DNA of 36,590 nt from an uncultured Bacteroidales bacterium (GTDB lineage: Bacteria > Bacteroidota > Bacteroidia > Bacteroidales > WCHB1-69), in NCBI GenBank assembly GCA_905233745.1, contig CAJODA010000016.1:1-36590 (forward strand), read 5' to 3'. The first letter of the stretch is position 1. The number at the start of each line of letters is the position of its first letter. Shown here in pieces: positions 33,211 to 36,590 of the stretch. The notes beneath the pieces were generated by a model. It was not told the DNA's origin and did no database searches. It was given only the letters and a program-made list of their open reading frames with translations. The position numbers were made by a program, and so were the translations under genes.

Positions 33211-34950
33211 TTATTCTTTGATTATTCTTCCCAGCAAAGAATCTTTGTACCAATACCTGTATAATTGTACTTTCTGGTATGCTGGCAAGCTCCTCAAGTA
33301 CTCCAATTCAAATATTAATCTTGGCTCCTCGTCAGCTGATTCGGGGTGGATTTCTGCTTTGTTGCCAATGCGGACTACACGAATCAAGTATAAATCGCGA
33401 ACACCTTTCTCTTTAATATAAGGCATAAAATAATAAAGTTTGTTGAGGGCAACAGTTGATGGGAACGTTTTGTTTTTCCCCGTATAATATAGTTTTGTTG
33501 GTTCTTCTTTAAGGAAATATTCTTCGTTATCTTTCTTTACCAGACCAATCAGAAGGTGCTTTGTCGGGTCAAGTGCATATTGCTTTTTAGGCAGGTTCAC
33601 TAATAAGGTTTTTTCCACATCATCAAACAAACTCAAGTCCAGCATCGGTTTCGAATCGCGTACTGTAAAGATAGGGCGTGAGGAGACAGGTGCTTCGTTA
33701 AAAATGGCTTGGTAAAGACTTTTGCCTATCGCCTCTACAACTCCACATACAAGAGCATTGCCCATAAGGAAAGCTCGACGACCATCTGAGACATCAGAAT
33801 GATATGTGTGGTTGTCGGGGAACATATTCATACGTTCCAATTCTATGGGCAACAATCGGCGATATCGGCCTGATTTTGTTTGTACAACATGTTTGAAACG
33901 TGACGGAGCTGTGCCTCCTTCTCCAGTGATAATGGTTCGGGAAGGCTGATCCAAGCTGTCGGGGAAGGCCATTCCGCCCTCAGAGAAAGTATATTTGTAA
34001 CCCTCCTTGGAAACTCGTTCGATCTTTTTGGCCCCTTTCTCGTATTGCCATCTGGGTAATTCTTCATCAGTAATAAAGAAATCTTCCGGCACGAGGTTCT
34101 CGTCAACGAGGTTCCCTCCCAATGTCTGTCGTGGTCCGTCATAAACAGCTTCAGCATCTACAGAATACACATGGCGGTCCATCATCATTCCAGCATTGCC
34201 AAAGGGACTCTCTTTTTTGCTCTTGTTGAAACCATCCGACACTTCTTTTATTGAACCTTCGATGTCAAATACGGACGCCGTGCCCGATTTTGGCCTAAAT
34301 TCAAAAGCCTTTGCCATTACACCATCGTATTCCACCCAGTCTTCCATCTGCTCAATCTTTTCAGCTACAGCAGAAGTCTTTAAGTAACCTACGATATAGG
34401 TTCTGCGTCTTCGTTGGGGCATTCCATAGTCTGCAGCGTTGATGATGCGCCATTCAACCATATATCCTAAGTCAGCCAAAGAAGCAAGGATGATGGCAAA
34501 ATCGCGCCCTCGTTGTGTGGCTGGCGAATTGAGTAATCTGTCAACGTTCTCAAAAAAGATGTATTGCGGACGTTTGTCGCCCTTTTCATTTAGAATACGA
34601 TAAATTTGCCACCAAAGCACACCTTTTTTACCTTCGATACCCCCTGAGCGGCTGAGTGTTGCTGCTACGGAATAATCCTGACAAGGGAAACCACCCACAA
34701 GCAAATCATGATCGGGAATGTCCTTTGTCGGCACGAGGTTAATGTCTTTATTGGAGTGTCCTTTTGAACCAAATCGTGCTACATATACCAACGAAGCATC
34801 TTGATGCTTAGTCGATGGTTCCCACTGGTTGTTCCAAATGGTTTCATAGGCATCCGACGCACCTTCAAGTCCGATGCGGAAACCACCCACACCGGCAAAG
34901 AGTTCTACTACACGGATTTTATGTTGTTTCTTAGCCATTATCTCGTTCAA
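33211..34950 (-). CDS. DNA (cytosine-5) methyltransferase with a ~170-aa C-terminal extension
   Basis: 'VELFAGVGGFRIGLEG', 'LVGGFPCQDYSVA', 'FFENVDRLL', 'MPQRRRRTYIVGY', 'RRLLPIELERMNMFPDNHT', 'RAFLMGNALVCGVVEAIG'. Confidence 0.96.
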   Translation of the reverse strand: MNEIMAKKQHKIRVVELFAGVGGFRIGLEGASDAYETIWNNQWEPSTKHQDASLVYVARFGSKGHSNKDINLVPTKDIPDHDLLVGGFPCQDYSVAATLSRSGGIEGKKGVLWWQIYRILNEKGDKRPQYIFFENVDRLLNSPATQRGRDFAIILASLADLGYMVEWRIINAADYGMPQRRRRTYIVGYLKTSAVAEKIEQMEDWVEYDGVMAKAFEFRPKSGTASVFDIEGSIKEVSDGFNKSKKESPFGNAGMMMDRHVYSVDAEAVYDGPRQTLGGNLVDENLVPEDFFITDEELPRWQYEKGAKKIERVSKEGYKYTFSEGGMAFPDSLDQPSRTIITGEGGTAPSRFKHVVQTKSGRYRRLLPIELERMNMFPDNHTYHSDVSDGRRAFLMGNALVCGVVEAIGKSLYQAIFNEAPVSSRPIFTVRDSKPMLDLSLFDDVEKTLLVNLPKKQYALDPTKHLLIGLVKKDNEEYFLKEEPTKLYYTGKNKTFPSTVALNKLYYFMPYIKEKGVRDLYLIRVVRIGNKAEIHPESADEEPRLIFELEYLRSLPAYQKVQLYRYWYKDSLLGRIIKE

Positions 34951-36355
34951 TATTTCTACTGTCTATAATTTCTCTTACATAGTCATTGTTAAACCAATAA
35001 CAATATTTCTTCGCTCTCCCGCCATTTGGTGTTGGTGCAAGATCTTTCGCTTTTTGAGCTTTAGGGCGAACATGGAACTTTTTCTTGTCTGTGCCTTTCC
35101 ACCAATATTCCTCTGAGATATGATTTGCAAATATGTTGTCTTTGATATGATTCCAATATTTCTCGGCCCAATCTAAATCTTTTTGTGGCATTGTCCAAAA
35201 AAAGACATCGTCAAGAACATAGTCTTCTTTATTTTTTGTTTGTTCCTTAAATATCACAAAGATAAATCTACTAGAAAAAAGTTCATAAAGACGTGAATCA
35301 ATCCAATCTTCACACTCCGCCACTTCAATGTAGTCAATGTTTTCGAAAGACATAGCCTCCTTGATGATACCGTTGGCTTGGATACGGATGGTCTTCATCG
35401 TTAAACCAGCTTTAAGGAATTCTTCCGAACGGTTTACATTAGAACACTTAGAAGAAGTAGCAATCGCATTTGCCACCATTGCAAATTTGTTCTTCGGATT
35501 GTTCGAGATATCTACTTTCTTCCGCTTCGCAATTTTCTCAAAAGGCATATTCAGGAATGGATTGAATCGACCAAGCAGAATGTCTTCGAAAGGTTTCTTC
35601 AACAGAGCATTCGTGCTAACCAGCTCCGAATTTGCTCCTACCACATTGGAAACAGCGTTTTTGCCGCTTTTAACGACATAATCCAATACGGTGCGCATAT
35701 AAGCCATCTTAAGGCTGAAAGCTCTGCGCGGGGCATCGATATCAGGGTTGTTAGGTTGTTTCATCAAGCTATCACCCTTCTGTCCTTTACGGCAAGCTCC
35801 GAGGTACATAGTGTCACCTTCTGAGAGTTCGTGAGCCTTTCCTTGTTTTATCTTGTCAATGATGACTTCGTAATCGTGGCGAATAATTAGCAAGTCTTTC
35901 TTTGGCAGTTTCCATAGAACGGAGAAAATAAATTCCAAATCAAGATTGTCACAATTATTCTGATGCAGATAGAAGAGCAACAGCATCAACTGACATTTCA
36001 GATAAAAATGAGAATGCTCGAAATCGTCTTTTACGACCTCGCAGTAGTTAATCATGTTGCACACAAGACGTTCCTTAATGAGGTAATCGTTCTGTTTGCT
36101 TTTCTTAAGTGGTGTACATTTCAGTTCCATCCCAGCTTCCGAGAAGTCGGCACCGGTATAGTTATTCGTTTCAAGCAAAAAGAAGATGTTCTCCACCATT
36201 TGTCCAAGACTCCCTTTGCCTTTCTTTGGCTCATAATCATCCCTGACAAAATCGCGCAAAGTTTTGCCCAACAAACTCTTGCTATATTCAAAGATATTTG
36301 TGGCCTTGGTAATGTCATAAGGTAATGCTGTTTTGTTTTTAGAGATTACAGTCAT
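34931..36355 (-). CDS. Sau3AI/MutH-family type II restriction endonuclease
   Basis: 'LLGKTLRDFV...KGSLGQMVENIFF...DFSEAGMELKCTPLKK...YLIKERLVCNMINY' MutH-like core (D..ExK); overlaps the m5C MTase. Start chosen at 36355 (MTVISKNK) rather than the ORF-track 36562. Confidence 0.88.
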   Translation of the reverse strand: MTVISKNKTALPYDITKATNIFEYSKSLLGKTLRDFVRDDYEPKKGKGSLGQMVENIFFLLETNNYTGADFSEAGMELKCTPLKKSKQNDYLIKERLVCNMINYCEVVKDDFEHSHFYLKCQLMLLLFYLHQNNCDNLDLEFIFSVLWKLPKKDLLIIRHDYEVIIDKIKQGKAHELSEGDTMYLGACRKGQKGDSLMKQPNNPDIDAPRRAFSLKMAYMRTVLDYVVKSGKNAVSNVVGANSELVSTNALLKKPFEDILLGRFNPFLNMPFEKIAKRKKVDISNNPKNKFAMVANAIATSSKCSNVNRSEEFLKAGLTMKTIRIQANGIIKEAMSFENIDYIEVAECEDWIDSRLYELFSSRFIFVIFKEQTKNKEDYVLDDVFFWTMPQKDLDWAEKYWNHIKDNIFANHISEEYWWKGTDKKKFHVRPKAQKAKDLAPTPNGGRAKKYCYWFNNDYVREIIDSRNIERDNG

Positions 36356-36590
36356 AATCAAATGCTTTATACACACATAATTAAGCAATGAATAAACAGT
36401 TTTCAAGTAGGAGTCGTGCTTTGCGCTCTTTTTGAATGAGTGACAAGAAAGCACTATCATATAAGGTGGTTGTAGTATACCTATTTTTAGCACTCCCCAA
36501 TCATTGGACAGTTTTTCATTGTTTCTAATATAATTACTTTTCGCAGGAGAGGTCGCAAGCAACCCCTCCGTTTTGAAAAGTCAGTTTTGT

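Noticed and set aside
36356-36562. N-terminal extension of the Sau3AI-like ORF up to 36562
   Set aside because: In-frame but looks noncoding; the MutH/Sau3AI-like sequence begins after MTVISKNK at 36355.

Overview
The window looks like a chromosomal segment of a Bacteroidales-type (Bacteroidota) bacterium. Support comes from a T9SS type B sorting domain, a FISUMP-domain lipoprotein, TAnnTTTG-type -7 promoter boxes and a Bacteroidota-style ribosomal protein cluster. Main blocks, left to right: (1) two tandem paralogous CUB-domain secreted adhesin-like genes on the minus strand, the first cut by the window edge and missing from the ORF track; (2) the distal half of the spc/alpha ribosomal operon (rpmD-rplO-secY-map-infA-rpmJ-rpsM-rpsK-rpsD-rpoA-rplQ), which starts abruptly at rpmD, without rpsE upstream, behind a ~210-nt leader that carries its own promoter and a terminator-like hairpin; (3) an AT-rich GT39-like gene; (4) an RsmI-like methyltransferase, then tRNA-Leu(TAA) and tRNA-Gly(GCC); (5) a lipoprotein overlapping a 929-aa single-chain amino-acid ABC importer (permease + apparently circularly permuted substrate-binding domain + TM + ATPase + C-terminal RsbW-like domain); (6) a glycine/ornithine-lipid-type acyltransferase pair, a FISUMP lipoprotein, mnmE, an ATP-grasp-like protein, a GNAT and an Ig-like lipoprotein; (7) a PrsW / RsbW-like / RsbU-like / STAS / lipid-kinase signalling cluster; (8) a CDF transporter; (9) a Sau3AI-type restriction-modification locus linked to TSCPD, NUDIX and Vsr genes. 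The strongest candidates for something undescribed are the single-chain ABC importer with the permuted binding domain, and the attenuator-like leader at the broken ribosomal operon. No CRISPR array, rRNA or intact transposon was seen. All family calls are from reading the protein sequences; no searches were run.
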